A DNA stretch of 57,301 bases from Planctomycetota bacterium (GTDB taxonomy: Bacteria > Planctomycetota > GCA-002687715), in NCBI GenBank assembly GCA_002687715.1, contig NZBC01000093.1, positions 1 through 57,301 of the forward strand, read 5' to 3'. The notes beneath the pieces were generated by a model that ran no database searches, was not told where the DNA came from, and was given only the letters and a program-made list of their open reading frames with translations. Below, piece after piece: positions 1 to 8,428 of this stretch. Position 1 is the stretch's first letter. Every line of letters begins with the position of its first letter. A program made the position numbers and the translations under genes.

Positions 1-388
1 CAAACTCATCGCGAAATTGTGCTTTCAACTTTTCATCATCACAAGCGCTGTCATACAAAACTCTTTCTACGTCGTCCTTGATCTCGGGCAGTTCTTCGAG
101 CAGGGCAAGGTCATCGGCACCACGGCGATGTCCCAGGGCACCGTTGGTCTTCAACTCGGGGGGCAGAAGTACCGGGAGTTGATCTTGTTCCAGGACAAGA
201 AGGCCCTCGACAACTTCACCGGCGACACGTTCGAATTCAGCGGCAATGCGTCCGCCGTCGCCGTCGAGGCCGGCGCCTCGACCACCGCCGACTACAGCAA
301 CGGGGTCGCGGTGTTTACCCAGAGCCTCGCCGGCCTCATGTTCGAAGCGTCCATCGGCGGCCAGCAGTTCACGTTCACTCGAAACTAG
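1..388 (+). CDS. SYLF-domain (YSC84-like) lipid-binding protein, 5' partial
   Basis: The frame is open from the window edge to a TAG at 386-388. From about base 95 the protein matches the C-terminal half of the SYLF/YSC84 domain: EQGKVIG, GLQLGGQKYRELILFQ, then ASAVAVEAGASTTADYSNG and GLMFEASIGGQQF. In bacteria these are usually secreted or periplasmic proteins of unknown role; the domain binds phosphoinositides in eukaryotes. The N-terminal half of the domain and any signal peptide are missing. The first 90 or so bases encode nothing SYLF-like and are only about 40% G+C, against about 65% afterwards, so they may not belong to this gene. The TTG at 17 is therefore not a credible start. Confidence 0.75.
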   Translation, partial: KLIAKLCFQLFIITSAVIQNSFYVVLDLGQFFEQGKVIGTTAMSQGTVGLQLGGQKYRELILFQDKKALDNFTGDTFEFSGNASAVAVEAGASTTADYSNGVAVFTQSLAGLMFEASIGGQQFTFTRN

Positions 389-407
389 CGCCCTCAGCGT
401 GACCAGG

Positions 408-495
408 AGAGCAGAGGGGCCAAGGAGAACCCAGGAGTCAGACCAGACCCGGCTCTTCTCCTGGATTCCCGGGTCCTCCTTCCCCATCTGCTCTT
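408..495. terminator. Large imperfect hairpin after the SYLF gene
   Basis: About 20 bases after the SYLF stop, the segment 408-432 (beginning agagcaga) is closely complementary to 471-495 (ending tctgctctt), with short bulges. Inside it a perfect 7-bp stem pairs 431-437 (ccaggag) with 458-464 (ctcctgg). A short T-rich run (cttttct) follows. It could end SYLF transcription. The bulges and length would also suit a dispersed structured repeat. Confidence 0.35.
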
Positions 496-501
496 TTCTA
501 G

Positions 502-1119
502 CGCGCCGGAGCTGGCTGCTCGCGGAGGCTGGGCTCTCGCTACCATGGCCGCCTGCGCATCCTGACCCTGGCACTCCTGGTTTTGGTGGTCGTGGATTCT
601 CCGGCGTCTGCGCAGAGGCGGACGCCGGAGGAGCAGCGTCGGCGAAACCACACGCGGCTGTAGCGGCGGAGTCCCAAGCACTTCGTAACGCTGGTTGCGA
701 AGAACCCTGATCAAGGCACTCGTGCTGGACGTCAAACCGTGGCGCGAAATGCGGTTGGCGACCCGTGGTGGCTCCCTGGTGGGCTTGAAGGTCGGTCAGC
801 GCACACGGTTGAGAATGACGCCGCCGCCGCCCGAGGTCCTGGATTCGCCCTGGCCATCCGGCCTCGACCGCGAGTGCTCGAAGTCCGATCGTCTCACCTG
901 GCTCCTCTCGAGCCTCTGCTGCCGTGCTCGATCGCGGGCGATGGCTGCACGGGGATGGTCTACACCCTGGCCGGATGCAACCCGCGCACATGCGGGATGC
1001 CCGACCGGGTGCGCAAGGAGCTGACCGTCCTGATCGATGCCGGGAAGACCGATCTCCAGATCCTCGAGCATCTCCGCGACTCCCGCCCGGGATTCCTGCG
1101 GCAGCACTTGCTCCTGTGA
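502..1119 (+). pseudogene. Decayed secreted CcmH-like cysteine-motif protein
   Basis: One reading frame runs from 502 to the TGA at 1117-1119 and is broken only by a TAG at 661-663. Before the stop it encodes a good signal peptide core (LRILTLALLVLVVVDSPASA, then QRR) but has no ATG, GTG or TTG start. After the stop it continues to a C-terminal stretch, GCNPRTCGMPDRVRKEL, followed by IDAGKTDLQILEHL. That stretch resembles the metal- or thiol-binding end of CcmH/NrfF-type cytochrome c maturation proteins. The GTG at 739 could start a shortened product, but it would lack the signal peptide. A missing start plus an in-frame stop argue for a decayed gene. The CcmH resemblance is from the short motif only. 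Confidence 0.45.
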
Positions 1120-1213
1120 CGCCGAAAGAGGGCTGTTGATGGTCCGTGAGTGAGGCATCATAGGCACGCACGGATCGGACCCGGTCCGTGTTCTCAGCAG
1201 GGGATTTCAGATC

Positions 1214-1915
1214 ATGAGCGGATCCGGGACGGCGGACGCCCTCGAAGAATTCACCATGGAAGCCGCGAGCATGCGGCCATCGGAGTACGCGTGCCTGCGG
1301 GAAGTGCTGCGGGATCTGAAGCCCAAACGCACCCTCGAGATCGGCATGGCGAACGGGACGAGCACGCTCGTTTGCTGCCAGATCGTCCGCGAGGTCGGGG
1401 GCGAGCGTCATACCGCGGTCGACCCCTTTCAGAGCAAGGAGAACGGCTGGAAGGGCCAGGGGATCAAGAAGGTCCAGGAGGCGGGGTTCGGCGACCTGCT
1501 CGAGGTCGTCGAGGACTTCGACTACAACGCGTTGCCGATGCTCGTGAAGGAGGGACGCAAGTTCGACTTCGTTCTGATCGACGGCTATCACAGCTTCGAC
1601 TACACATTCCTCGACATGTTCTACGCGGACCTGCTGCTCGAGAAGGGCGGCGTCTTGGCTTGTCATGACACGGGATACCCGTGCGTGTTCAAGGCGCTGC
1701 GGTTCCTCGAGACCCACAAGCCCTACGAGCGCATCGGTCCGCCGATCGCACAGATGTACGCATCGCCAGCGAGGAAGGTGCTGCGGCGTCTCGGGCAGGT
1801 GGTGTTCGGTACGATGGCCGAGGCCAAGGAACGCCGCGAGGTGTGGCACGCGCTCGGCGCGTGGAAGAAGCTGGACGACCACCAGGTCGCCGAAGACCAC
1901 CCGATCCTGTTCTGA
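1214..1915 (+). CDS. Class I SAM-dependent methyltransferase (Methyltransf_24 type)
   Basis: A 233-residue protein. Motif I is LEIGMANGTST at about residues 41-51. The acidic and following strands are KFDFVLIDGYHSFDYT and LLLEKGGVLACHD. These are typical of Methyltransf_24 enzymes, often linked to sugar, lipid or small-molecule methylation in cell-surface clusters. The substrate cannot be told. The ATG follows agcaggggattt, a plausible ribosome-binding site. It is the first gene of a plus-strand run: the next gene starts two bases after this stop. The C-terminus beyond about residue 170 is a helical extension with no motif I recognise. Confidence 0.8.
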   Translation: MSGSGTADALEEFTMEAASMRPSEYACLREVLRDLKPKRTLEIGMANGTSTLVCCQIVREVGGERHTAVDPFQSKENGWKGQGIKKVQEAGFGDLLEVVEDFDYNALPMLVKEGRKFDFVLIDGYHSFDYTFLDMFYADLLLEKGGVLACHDTGYPCVFKALRFLETHKPYERIGPPIAQMYASPARKVLRRLGQVVFGTMAEAKERREVWHALGAWKKLDDHQVAEDHPILF

Positions 1916-1917
1916 GC

Positions 1918-2655
1918 ATGGAGCCCATCCGTCTGAACCGCCTGCTTGCCCAGGCGGGCGTCTGTAGCCGGCGCGCTGCGGACGAGCGGATCGCCGCTGG
2001 ACGCGTCGTGGTCGATGGAGTCGTGATCACCGAGATGGGTACGAAGGTGGATCCCGATCGCCAGACGGTCGTCTGCGACGGCGAGACGCTGAAGGTCGAG
2101 CGCAAAGTCCACGTCGCGTACCACAAGCCGCGTGGCGTCGTGTGCACCACCGCGGACGACGAGCGGCGGCCGACGGTCCTGGACGAGCTCCCGGAGATCC
2201 CCGGGCGTCTGTTCACGGTCGGCCGGCTCGATGCCGACTCGACTGGCCTGATCCTGGTCACCAACGACGGTGCATTCGCGCAGAAGGTCGCCCATCCGAG
2301 CAACGGGGTCCTGAAGACGTACGAGGTCACGGTGCGGGGCGAGGTCACCGACGCCGTCCTGACCAAGCTCCGCAACGGCGTCTACATCGGCGACGTCACG
2401 ACCGCGCCCGCCGACGTGTCGGTGCGCGGCCGCCGCCGCGACGCCACGCGACTGCGCATCGTCCTGCAAGAGGGACGCAATCGCGAGATCCGTCGTATGT
2501 GCGCCCACGTCGGGCATTCGGTGTTGTCGATCCGGCGGGTTCGCATCGGTCCGTTGCGGCTCGGGGACCTCGCGGAAGGTCGCTGGCGCTACCTGACCGC
2601 GGAGGAGATTCGAGCGTTCACCGAGCCGTCGGATCGCCGCGGACGATCCCGTTGA
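1918..2655 (+). CDS. 16S/23S rRNA pseudouridine synthase, RsuA/RluB family
   Basis: A 245-residue protein. An N-terminal S4 RNA-binding domain (IRLNRLLAQAGVCSRRAADE, residues 4-23) precedes the catalytic domain. The catalytic aspartate lies in GRLDADSTGLIL (Asp105). The later motif EGRNREIRRMCAHVGHSV is also family-typical. It isomerises a specific uridine in ribosomal RNA; whether the target is the 16S or the 23S subunit cannot be decided here. The ATG at 1918, two bases after the methyltransferase stop, gives the expected N-terminus. The gene overlaps the next one by TTGA. Confidence 0.9.
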   Translation: MEPIRLNRLLAQAGVCSRRAADERIAAGRVVVDGVVITEMGTKVDPDRQTVVCDGETLKVERKVHVAYHKPRGVVCTTADDERRPTVLDELPEIPGRLFTVGRLDADSTGLILVTNDGAFAQKVAHPSNGVLKTYEVTVRGEVTDAVLTKLRNGVYIGDVTTAPADVSVRGRRRDATRLRIVLQEGRNREIRRMCAHVGHSVLSIRRVRIGPLRLGDLAEGRWRYLTAEEIRAFTEPSDRRGRSR

Positions 2656-3347
2656 ACGATCTGGACGGGACCGTTCCTGGTGCCTGCACCGTCGAGGTGT
2701 GGCGGAACCGGGTGTTCGGAACCGACGGCGTCCTCCATCGCACGCTCGGCTTGCTGTCCCAGCTTGCGAAAGGCCCGTTCTGGCATCTGTACCTCGTCGT
2801 GCGGGAGCCTGGGGGCGAGGTCGCGCGCTACGAGATCTACCAGCCTCGGGCGTACCCACCCCGCAACGGAGATTGGCGGCTACCCGTGTCGCTCGGCGGG
2901 TTCCTGCAGCGTCGGGTGCCCTGGCCGAAGCGCGACGACGACTGGCCGGATCCCGTATGGGGAACGCATCTCGTGTGGTCGCGGACTTGGGCCCAGGACG
3001 ACTCGGAGGCCCCGAGGATCACGGAGGAAGCCGTCGCTGCGTACCGATGGCGCGACCACTATCCGCGCTGGTTCGACAGCTTTCGCGGCCGGTACGTCAA
3101 CTCGAACACGTTCGTCGAGAAGGTCGTGCGCCACTTCTCGTTGACCAACGCTGATGGCTCCTCCATCGACCTCACGCACGGTGGGCGCTACGCGCACCCC
3201 GGACTCGAGCGCAGCGACGGTTGGGAGTTCGCGTACGCGGGAGAGACCGCGGACCTGCACGCCGAGTGGCACGCGATCCACGGGGAGAAACCACCGCGCG
3301 GCCGAGACGACCTGCGCGGCAGGTTCGTGCGTGCGAGCGGAAGCTAG
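2652..3347 (+). CDS. Hypothetical protein, possibly DUF3750-related
   Basis: A 231-residue protein starting at TTG 2652, which overlaps the preceding stop codon (TTGA), so it is probably translationally coupled to the pseudouridine synthase. It is rich in Trp, Tyr and Arg. The N-terminal half has strands such as [20 protein letters not shown], and a central segment reads [16 protein letters not shown]. The NSNTFV element recalls DUF3750 proteins, but this is from memory and weak. No signal peptide or membrane segment is seen. The last 4 bases overlap the convergent GlcG-like gene. The function is unknown. Confidence 0.6.
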   Translation: MNDLDGTVPGACTVEVWRNRVFGTDGVLHRTLGLLSQLAKGPFWHLYLVVREPGGEVARYEIYQPRAYPPRNGDWRLPVSLGGFLQRRVPWPKRDDDWPDPVWGTHLVWSRTWAQDDSEAPRITEEAVAAYRWRDHYPRWFDSFRGRYVNSNTFVEKVVRHFSLTNADGSSIDLTHGGRYAHPGLERSDGWEFAYAGETADLHAEWHAIHGEKPPRGRDDLRGRFVRASGS

Positions 3348-3742
3348 ATGCCTTCGGCGCCGGCGGCCGCGACGGCGTGATCGTCCTCGACCGTGCTGCC
3401 GGAGACACCGATGCCGCCGATGACCTGGTCGCCGCTCTTGAGCGGGATGCCGCCGGGGAAGGTGATGAGTCCCGAGTTCGAGTGCTCGATGTTGTAGAGC
3501 GGGCCGCCGGGCTGCGAGAGCCCGCCGATCGCACCCGTGTCCATGTTGAAGAAGCGGGCGGTCTTCGCCTTCTTCTGCGCGATGTCGAGCGAGCCGAGCC
3601 ACGCTCCATCCATCCGCGCGAACGCGACGAGGTTGGCGCCGCCGTCAACGATGGCGATGTTCATCTTGACACCCATCTCTTCGCACTTCGCGAGCGCCGC
3701 GGCGATCGCGGCCTGGGCTTGATTCAGCGTGACGTTGCTCAT
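3344..3742 (-). CDS. GlcG/HbpS-like (DUF336) protein
   Basis: A 132-residue protein covering the whole GlcG/HbpS family length: [20 protein letters not shown], then [21 protein letters not shown] and a C-terminal [20 protein letters not shown]. Members include the haem-binding HbpS of Streptomyces and GlcG of the glycolate locus; most act as small cytosolic or secreted ligand-binding proteins. No signal peptide is present. It stands alone on the minus strand and converges with the hypothetical gene to its left. The ligand cannot be predicted. Confidence 0.85.
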   Translation of the reverse strand: MSNVTLNQAQAAIAAALAKCEEMGVKMNIAIVDGGANLVAFARMDGAWLGSLDIAQKKAKTARFFNMDTGAIGGLSQPGGPLYNIEHSNSGLITFPGGIPLKSGDQVIGGIGVSGSTVEDDHAVAAAGAEGI

Positions 3743-4129
3743 GATTCTGCTCCATTGACCCGTGTGGGTTCGGCTGTCTTGCCATGCGCGGAGCGGGAGC
3801 GGAAGACCTGTTTTCTGGAGACGTGCCCCAATCTGCGGCGCGCGGGCACTCCGAGAGCTCTTCGAGGTCAGCCGCGGGAATGGGACCCATCCCTCGTTTG
3901 CGGGGTCTCCGGCCCGGGTTTCCGGGCGCTCTGGCTTCTCCGGCGGATCGGGCCCCTGCGTGCCGACTACGCTGAATCACCCAAACGGGCACCCGTTTGA
4001 CGCCCGATCGAGCCTGGAGAGCCTGCGCAGCGAATCTGCTCCGGAAGGGAGCGCGGACCTCCCGGTCCGCGCTGGCGGCGAAGCGGGATCCGGACCCGGA
4101 GGTCCGCGCTCCCAGGAGAACCAGGGTGC
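3743..4129. other. Intergenic region without a convincing gene
   Basis: The short open frames on either strand here are Arg/Pro/Ser-rich and show no recognisable motif. The only clear structure is the palindromic repeat at 4047-4113. The promoter of the GlcG-like gene should lie just right of 3742, but I could not pick out a convincing -35/-10 pair. Confidence 0.5.
4047..4113. repeat. REP-like palindromic element
   Basis: A perfect 16-bp inverted repeat: gggagcgcggacctcc at 4047-4062 and its exact complement at 4098-4113, separated by 35 bases. The 5' arm itself extends into a second short palindrome (gcggacc/ggtccgc around 4053-4070). This nested G+C-rich form, between two genes and with no T-tract, resembles dispersed REP-type elements. 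I saw no second copy in this window. Confidence 0.55.
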
Positions 4130-4846
4130 CTAGCGGCCGGACTTCGGGAGGGCGTAGGGGTTCTTGAACACGTCGCGGAGTCGCGTGCGCCGCTCCCGCT
4201 GGCCTGGCGACAACTTCGGTCGAGCGACGGAGCGGACGTACTCGAAGTAGAACGTCTTGAACGTGGATGGGATCGCGCCCGCCTGCTGCATGCGCCGTAG
4301 CGCGGGCCCGGGGTTCGACTCATTGGTGAAGACCGTGTCCTCGAGGACGAAGACGTCCAAGCCCATCTCCCGGAGCCCGAGGACGGACTGAAGGACGCAA
4401 ACGTCCGTCTCGGCCCCCGCGACGACGATCTGCTCGACCCCCATTCCGCGGATGGCTGCAGTGATGGTCGGCTCGCGACAGCAGTCGAAGGTCTTCTTGA
4501 CCAGAGGCTGGCCGTGTTTCGGGAATACCTTCTCGAGGCGCTTTGGCAGCCATCCGTTGAGGACGGGCGAGTGCTCGAACGTCGCGATCAGCGGGATCTG
4601 GTGCAGATCTGCGAACACGAGCAGCTGCTCCATGCGCGCCTCGACCGGGTCCCGCCGGCCCGCCATGATCCGGAAGAAGGCGGGCTGCGCGTCGATGAGG
4701 AGGATCCCGACGTTGCCCCTCTGGATTCGCCGGGGCAGGGGATCGCGAGCGGGTCGAGCTACCCCGGGGTCGATGTTCGGACGATCGAGGTTCACGGCGG
4801 CGGCAGTCACCAGCGCCACCGCGATGGCGAAGATGGTCGGTTTCAT
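4130..4846 (-). CDS. Secreted isochorismatase-family cysteine hydrolase
   Basis: A 238-residue protein. I chose the ATG at 4846 because it gives a clean signal peptide (MKPTIFAIAVALVTAAAV); an upstream ATG would add 23 residues and overlap metG. The isochorismatase fold is clear: Asp in GILLIDAQPAFF, Lys in PLVKKTFDCC and the nucleophile Cys in AGAETDVCVLQS, the usual Asp-Lys-Cys triad. Most family members are cytosolic amidases or isochorismatases, so a predicted export signal is unusual. It is divergent from metG, with 67 bases between the two starts. The substrate is unknown. Confidence 0.8.
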   Translation of the reverse strand: MKPTIFAIAVALVTAAAVNLDRPNIDPGVARPARDPLPRRIQRGNVGILLIDAQPAFFRIMAGRRDPVEARMEQLLVFADLHQIPLIATFEHSPVLNGWLPKRLEKVFPKHGQPLVKKTFDCCREPTITAAIRGMGVEQIVVAGAETDVCVLQSVLGLREMGLDVFVLEDTVFTNESNPGPALRRMQQAGAIPSTFKTFYFEYVRSVARPKLSPGQRERRTRLRDVFKNPYALPKSGR

Positions 4847-4913
4847 AGAGGGGCTCCAGCCCGAGCTCAGCCGCTCTGGGGTCTTCGAGCGTGGCACGTA
4901 GAATGCCGCCATC

Positions 4914-6485
4914 ATGCCGGAACGCTTCTACGTCACGACGCCCATCTACTACGTCAACGATCGCCCGCATATCGGTCACGTCTACACGACGACCGTGGCC
5001 GATATCGTGGCCCGGTATGAGCGCCTCCGCGGGAAGGAGGTCTTCTTCCTGACCGGCACGGACGAGCACGCCGCGAAGGTCGTCGACTCGGCCGAGGCGC
5101 ATGACATGACAGCCCAGGAATGGGCAGATCGCAACGCGGCCCAGTTCCAGAAGGCGTTCGAGGACCTGGGGATGTCGCACGACGATTTCATCCGCACGAC
5201 GGAGGACCGCCACAAGACCCGGGTCCTTCGCTACGTGCAGGCGATGATGGAATCTGGCGACGTCTATCTCGGCGAATACGAAGGCTGGTACGACGCGGGG
5301 CAGGAGGAGTACCTGCCGGAGAACAAGGCGCGCGAGTTCGAGTTCAAGTCGCCCATCAACGGAAAGCCGCTGGTCAAGAAGTCGGAGAAGAACTACTTCT
5401 TTCGCCTGTCTGGCTACTCCGATGGGTTGCTCGCGCATCTGGACGAGCACCCGGACTTCTTGATCCCGCCGGCCCGGAAGAACGAGCTCATCGGTCGCAT
5501 CGAGGAGGGACTCAACGACGTGCCCATCTCGCGGACAGGCGCCGACGGGTGGGGGATTCCGATGCCGGGAGACGAGACCCACACGATCTACGTGTGGATC
5601 GACGCGTTGTTCAACTACCTCACGACGGTGGACACGGATGACCGGCGCGCATTCTGGCCGTGCACGATGCACCTGCTCGCGAAGGACATCCTCTGGTTCC
5701 ACGCCGCGATCTGGCCCGCGATGCTCATGGCGCTCGGAAAGTGCCCAGGCTACGAGTGGGTCGGGCTGCCGGGCCAGGTGTGCGCCCACAGCTTCTGGAT
5801 CGCCGAGGGGCGCAAGATGAGCAAGTCCCTGGGCAACTTCGTGGACATGGAGCGCATCCAGGACTACGTCGAGCGGTTCGGGGTCGACGCCCTGCGCTAC
5901 TTCCTTGCGGGCTACGGTCCGGTCGGCGCTTCCGATCGCGACTTCGCCGAGGCCCGGTTCATCGAGGCCTACAACAAGGAGTTGGCGAACGTCGTCGGCA
6001 ACGGAGTCAACCGCGTCGCCACGATGGTCGGCAAGTACTGCGACGGGACCCTGCCCGAGCCGGGGGACCCCGTGCCGGAGGCCGAGGACCTCCGGACGTC
6101 CGTGCACGCGGCCTACGACCGATACGTCCCGGCCATGGACTCGGTGAGGCTGGACCAGGCCGTGGAGGCCGCGGTCGACGTCTTTCGGGCGATGGACGTG
6201 TTCATCGATCGAACGCAGCCGTTCAAACGCGCCAAGGACCCGGCCGAAGCGGGCACCGTTCGCACCATCCTGCGCGAGTGCACCGAAGCCATCCGCATCG
6301 GTTCAACGCTGCTCAGTCCCATCATGCCCGAACGCATGGGAGAGGTCTGGCGGCGCTACGGGTTCGCGGAACCGGCGCCCGGCGTCGATAGCATGGCAGC
6401 GGCCCGAGCGTGGAGCCAGGTCGCGGGGGGGACTTCGGTCGAGAAGGGCGATCCGCTCTTCGCGCGCTACCAGCCCCCCGCGTGA
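4914..6485 (+). CDS. metG: Methionyl-tRNA synthetase
   Basis: A 523-residue class I aminoacyl-tRNA synthetase that charges tRNA(Met) in the cytosol. The N-terminus FYVTTPIYYVNDRPHIGH carries the HIGH motif and KMSKSLGN starts at about residue 301. The anticodon-binding helical domain follows (NKELANVVGNGVNR). The connective peptide, around GWYDAGQEEYLPENKA, lacks the Cys-rich zinc knuckles of the E. coli-type enzyme. The C-terminal tRNA-binding (Trbp111-like) domain is also absent, so this is a short, apparently zinc-free form. It is monocistronic, and its 3' end converges with the AlgJ-like gene. Confidence 0.95.
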   Translation: MPERFYVTTPIYYVNDRPHIGHVYTTTVADIVARYERLRGKEVFFLTGTDEHAAKVVDSAEAHDMTAQEWADRNAAQFQKAFEDLGMSHDDFIRTTEDRHKTRVLRYVQAMMESGDVYLGEYEGWYDAGQEEYLPENKAREFEFKSPINGKPLVKKSEKNYFFRLSGYSDGLLAHLDEHPDFLIPPARKNELIGRIEEGLNDVPISRTGADGWGIPMPGDETHTIYVWIDALFNYLTTVDTDDRRAFWPCTMHLLAKDILWFHAAIWPAMLMALGKCPGYEWVGLPGQVCAHSFWIAEGRKMSKSLGNFVDMERIQDYVERFGVDALRYFLAGYGPVGASDRDFAEARFIEAYNKELANVVGNGVNRVATMVGKYCDGTLPEPGDPVPEAEDLRTSVHAAYDRYVPAMDSVRLDQAVEAAVDVFRAMDVFIDRTQPFKRAKDPAEAGTVRTILRECTEAIRIGSTLLSPIMPERMGEVWRRYGFAEPAPGVDSMAAARAWSQVAGGTSVEKGDPLFARYQPPA

Positions 6486-6534
6486 TGCGCACGGTTCTTG
6501 CGCCCGGCGTGTGATCGTGACCGCGCACCATCGG

Positions 6535-8427
6535 CTATCGGGACGGTGCGAATGCGGCGGCTTCGAGACGTGACACGGTGACGCGTCCGGGGCCGGCGAA
6601 CTCGATGACCGCGCTGGACGCGTTGTCGGGAAGGACGATCACGACCAGGGCCGGCCGTCCTGCTCGACAGGTGACGTCAGTCGAGTCACCACCCGCAATC
6701 CCGATCCGCAACTCCGTTTCCGTGCTCGCGTGGGCAACGAGCACGAGGCGCCGCTGGCCTCGTTGCGGGTCCGCTGCCGGTAGGGAAACCTCGAGCGCAG
6801 CGCCCGCCTCCGCCGCTTCGAGCACCAGTTCATCTCCCTCGGAGCGAACGGTCATTCCGCGCCGCGCGCGAGACCGATCCGGCGTGGCGCGGTAGTCCAC
6901 CAGCGCATCGAGGCTCGTCACCACGCGCAGGCCATGGACCCGAGTCGCGGGCTTCTGCTTGGGTAGAAAGAGCTCGAGCGCTTGCACGGGTTCGCGGGCG
7001 ATGATCGGCAAACGGGCGAGGGATCGCCCCGGCGTCACGTCGTACGGGAACGAACAGCGATTGGACGCCAACCCGCCGCCATGGCTGAGGACGAATCGAC
7101 CGTTGGCGGCAGCGTCCAGATCAAGATCGAAGGCCAGCGTTCCGTCCCCCGGGACATTCAGGTCGAGGTTCGGCCGAAGTCGGGGGAGTCGTCCCTTGCG
7201 CCGCAAGGACAACGCCGACCCTTCGTTTTCGGTGGTCAGGTCGATACCGGTGACAGCGGAGGCTTCCAGCGGCAGCTCGAAGAGCGTCCGCGCATCGGGA
7301 CGAAAGGCACGAGAGAGATCGACGGTGTCCCTGTCCCACCGGCTCCACGGTGCGGCAACGACATAGTATTGAATGTGTTCCCAGACCAACGCCTTCGGCC
7401 ACGGGATCGTCCCGGCCAGGGCATCCGCCACCACTTCCATGAACGTGTTGGTCGGGCCGGACGCTGGACGCGACCGATCGTTCACGGCGTGTCCAAGGGA
7501 ATGCGACACGAGCGCCGCGAGCGTGTGGTGCTTCGACATGCTCGTTCCGACGAGCACCACCTCGGCGCTCGTGTCGCACTGGAGGCGCTTTCCCGTCGCG
7601 CGATCTCGGACCTGCAGGAGGCGACGATCCGAGAGGAACCGAGCACGGGTGTCCGACCCTTCGGGAAGGCCGAGGGCTTTGGCCTGGGCCCCCAGGTACG
7701 GGACGATGCCTATCTCCACGACTTCGGTGTCGACGGTCGCCCCGCGTTCTCCGGCCGGCAAACAGCCGACGATCGCCGCTGCGACTCGGCGCGCCGTGCT
7801 CTCGACCGCCCACTGGGTCCAGTGGCTGTCGGACTTGTAGAAGGCGTGCTCCGGATCAAGCTCCCTCATCAAGCCGAGTACGTCGATCGATGCCACGCCA
7901 GCGGCCCGGTGGATCCGCAGGACGTCCTCGTAGAGCCTGGCCGATGGTGAGATTCCAGGCGGAAGATGATCCGTTGCGATGAGCGTCTTGTCCGGGACGA
8001 AAACGACGATGACGTGGGTCCCGCGTCCGCGAAGCACGTTCGCTACTCCCGCGACCCAGGCGCCGCGGGCGCCAACGAGACTCGGGTCGGCGTCGTGGGC
8101 GGTCACCGCGCGTGCCTTGAAGTAGAGCCACCCGTCGTCGCCCATCAGCAGGTGATCCGGCACCTCGCCGACGGCCTCGATCATCAGGAGGTTGACGCGC
8201 CCCGCTATCATCCGCTTCACGCGCGAGGTGTTCTCGAGGTGGTACTCGAGTCGCCGGGCCGCCTTGCCGTCCCAGAATGAGCCCGCCAGACGGCGATCAA
8301 GCTCTTCCTTCTCCTCGCCTACGACCGTGGGCAGCTCTACGGGCGCGACCCAGTCGATCACCGCGACGCCGATGACGATGGCGAGAAAGGTGATGGTGGA
8401 GAGCGTGGAGGCGGTGGGTCTACGCAT
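6535..8427 (-). CDS. AlgJ/AlgX-like SGNH acetyltransferase, extended
   Basis: A 630-residue protein with one N-terminal membrane segment or uncleaved signal (STITFLAIVIGVAVIDWVAP). The SGNH-like domain has GDDGWLYFKA near residue 98, FVPDKTLIA, the Asp-x-His pair in YKSDSHWTQWA and a Ser in VLVGTSMSKHH. This matches AlgJ/AlgX proteins, which act outside the membrane to transfer acetyl groups, supplied by an MBOAT partner, to a polysaccharide. Residues beyond about 380 form a beta-rich extension not found in AlgJ, possibly carbohydrate-binding. The MBOAT gene ends one base upstream, which supports a two-component acetylation machine. The polymer acted on is not known. Confidence 0.8.
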   Translation of the reverse strand: MRRPTASTLSTITFLAIVIGVAVIDWVAPVELPTVVGEEKEELDRRLAGSFWDGKAARRLEYHLENTSRVKRMIAGRVNLLMIEAVGEVPDHLLMGDDGWLYFKARAVTAHDADPSLVGARGAWVAGVANVLRGRGTHVIVVFVPDKTLIATDHLPPGISPSARLYEDVLRIHRAAGVASIDVLGLMRELDPEHAFYKSDSHWTQWAVESTARRVAAAIVGCLPAGERGATVDTEVVEIGIVPYLGAQAKALGLPEGSDTRARFLSDRRLLQVRDRATGKRLQCDTSAEVVLVGTSMSKHHTLAALVSHSLGHAVNDRSRPASGPTNTFMEVVADALAGTIPWPKALVWEHIQYYVVAAPWSRWDRDTVDLSRAFRPDARTLFELPLEASAVTGIDLTTENEGSALSLRRKGRLPRLRPNLDLNVPGDGTLAFDLDLDAAANGRFVLSHGGGLASNRCSFPYDVTPGRSLARLPIIAREPVQALELFLPKQKPATRVHGLRVVTSLDALVDYRATPDRSRARRGMTVRSEGDELVLEAAEAGAALEVSLPAADPQRGQRRLVLVAHASTETELRIGIAGGDSTDVTCRAGRPALVVIVLPDNASSAVIEFAGPGRVTVSRLEAAAFAPSR

Positions 8428-8428
8428 G

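Noticed and set aside
4047..4113. Reading the palindrome as a rho-independent terminator
   Set aside because: No T-tract follows either arm, and the loop of 35 bases is long; a REP-like repeat fits better.
4320..6107. A 595-codon minus-strand open frame
   Set aside because: It is antisense to metG, which is certain; no recognisable domain.
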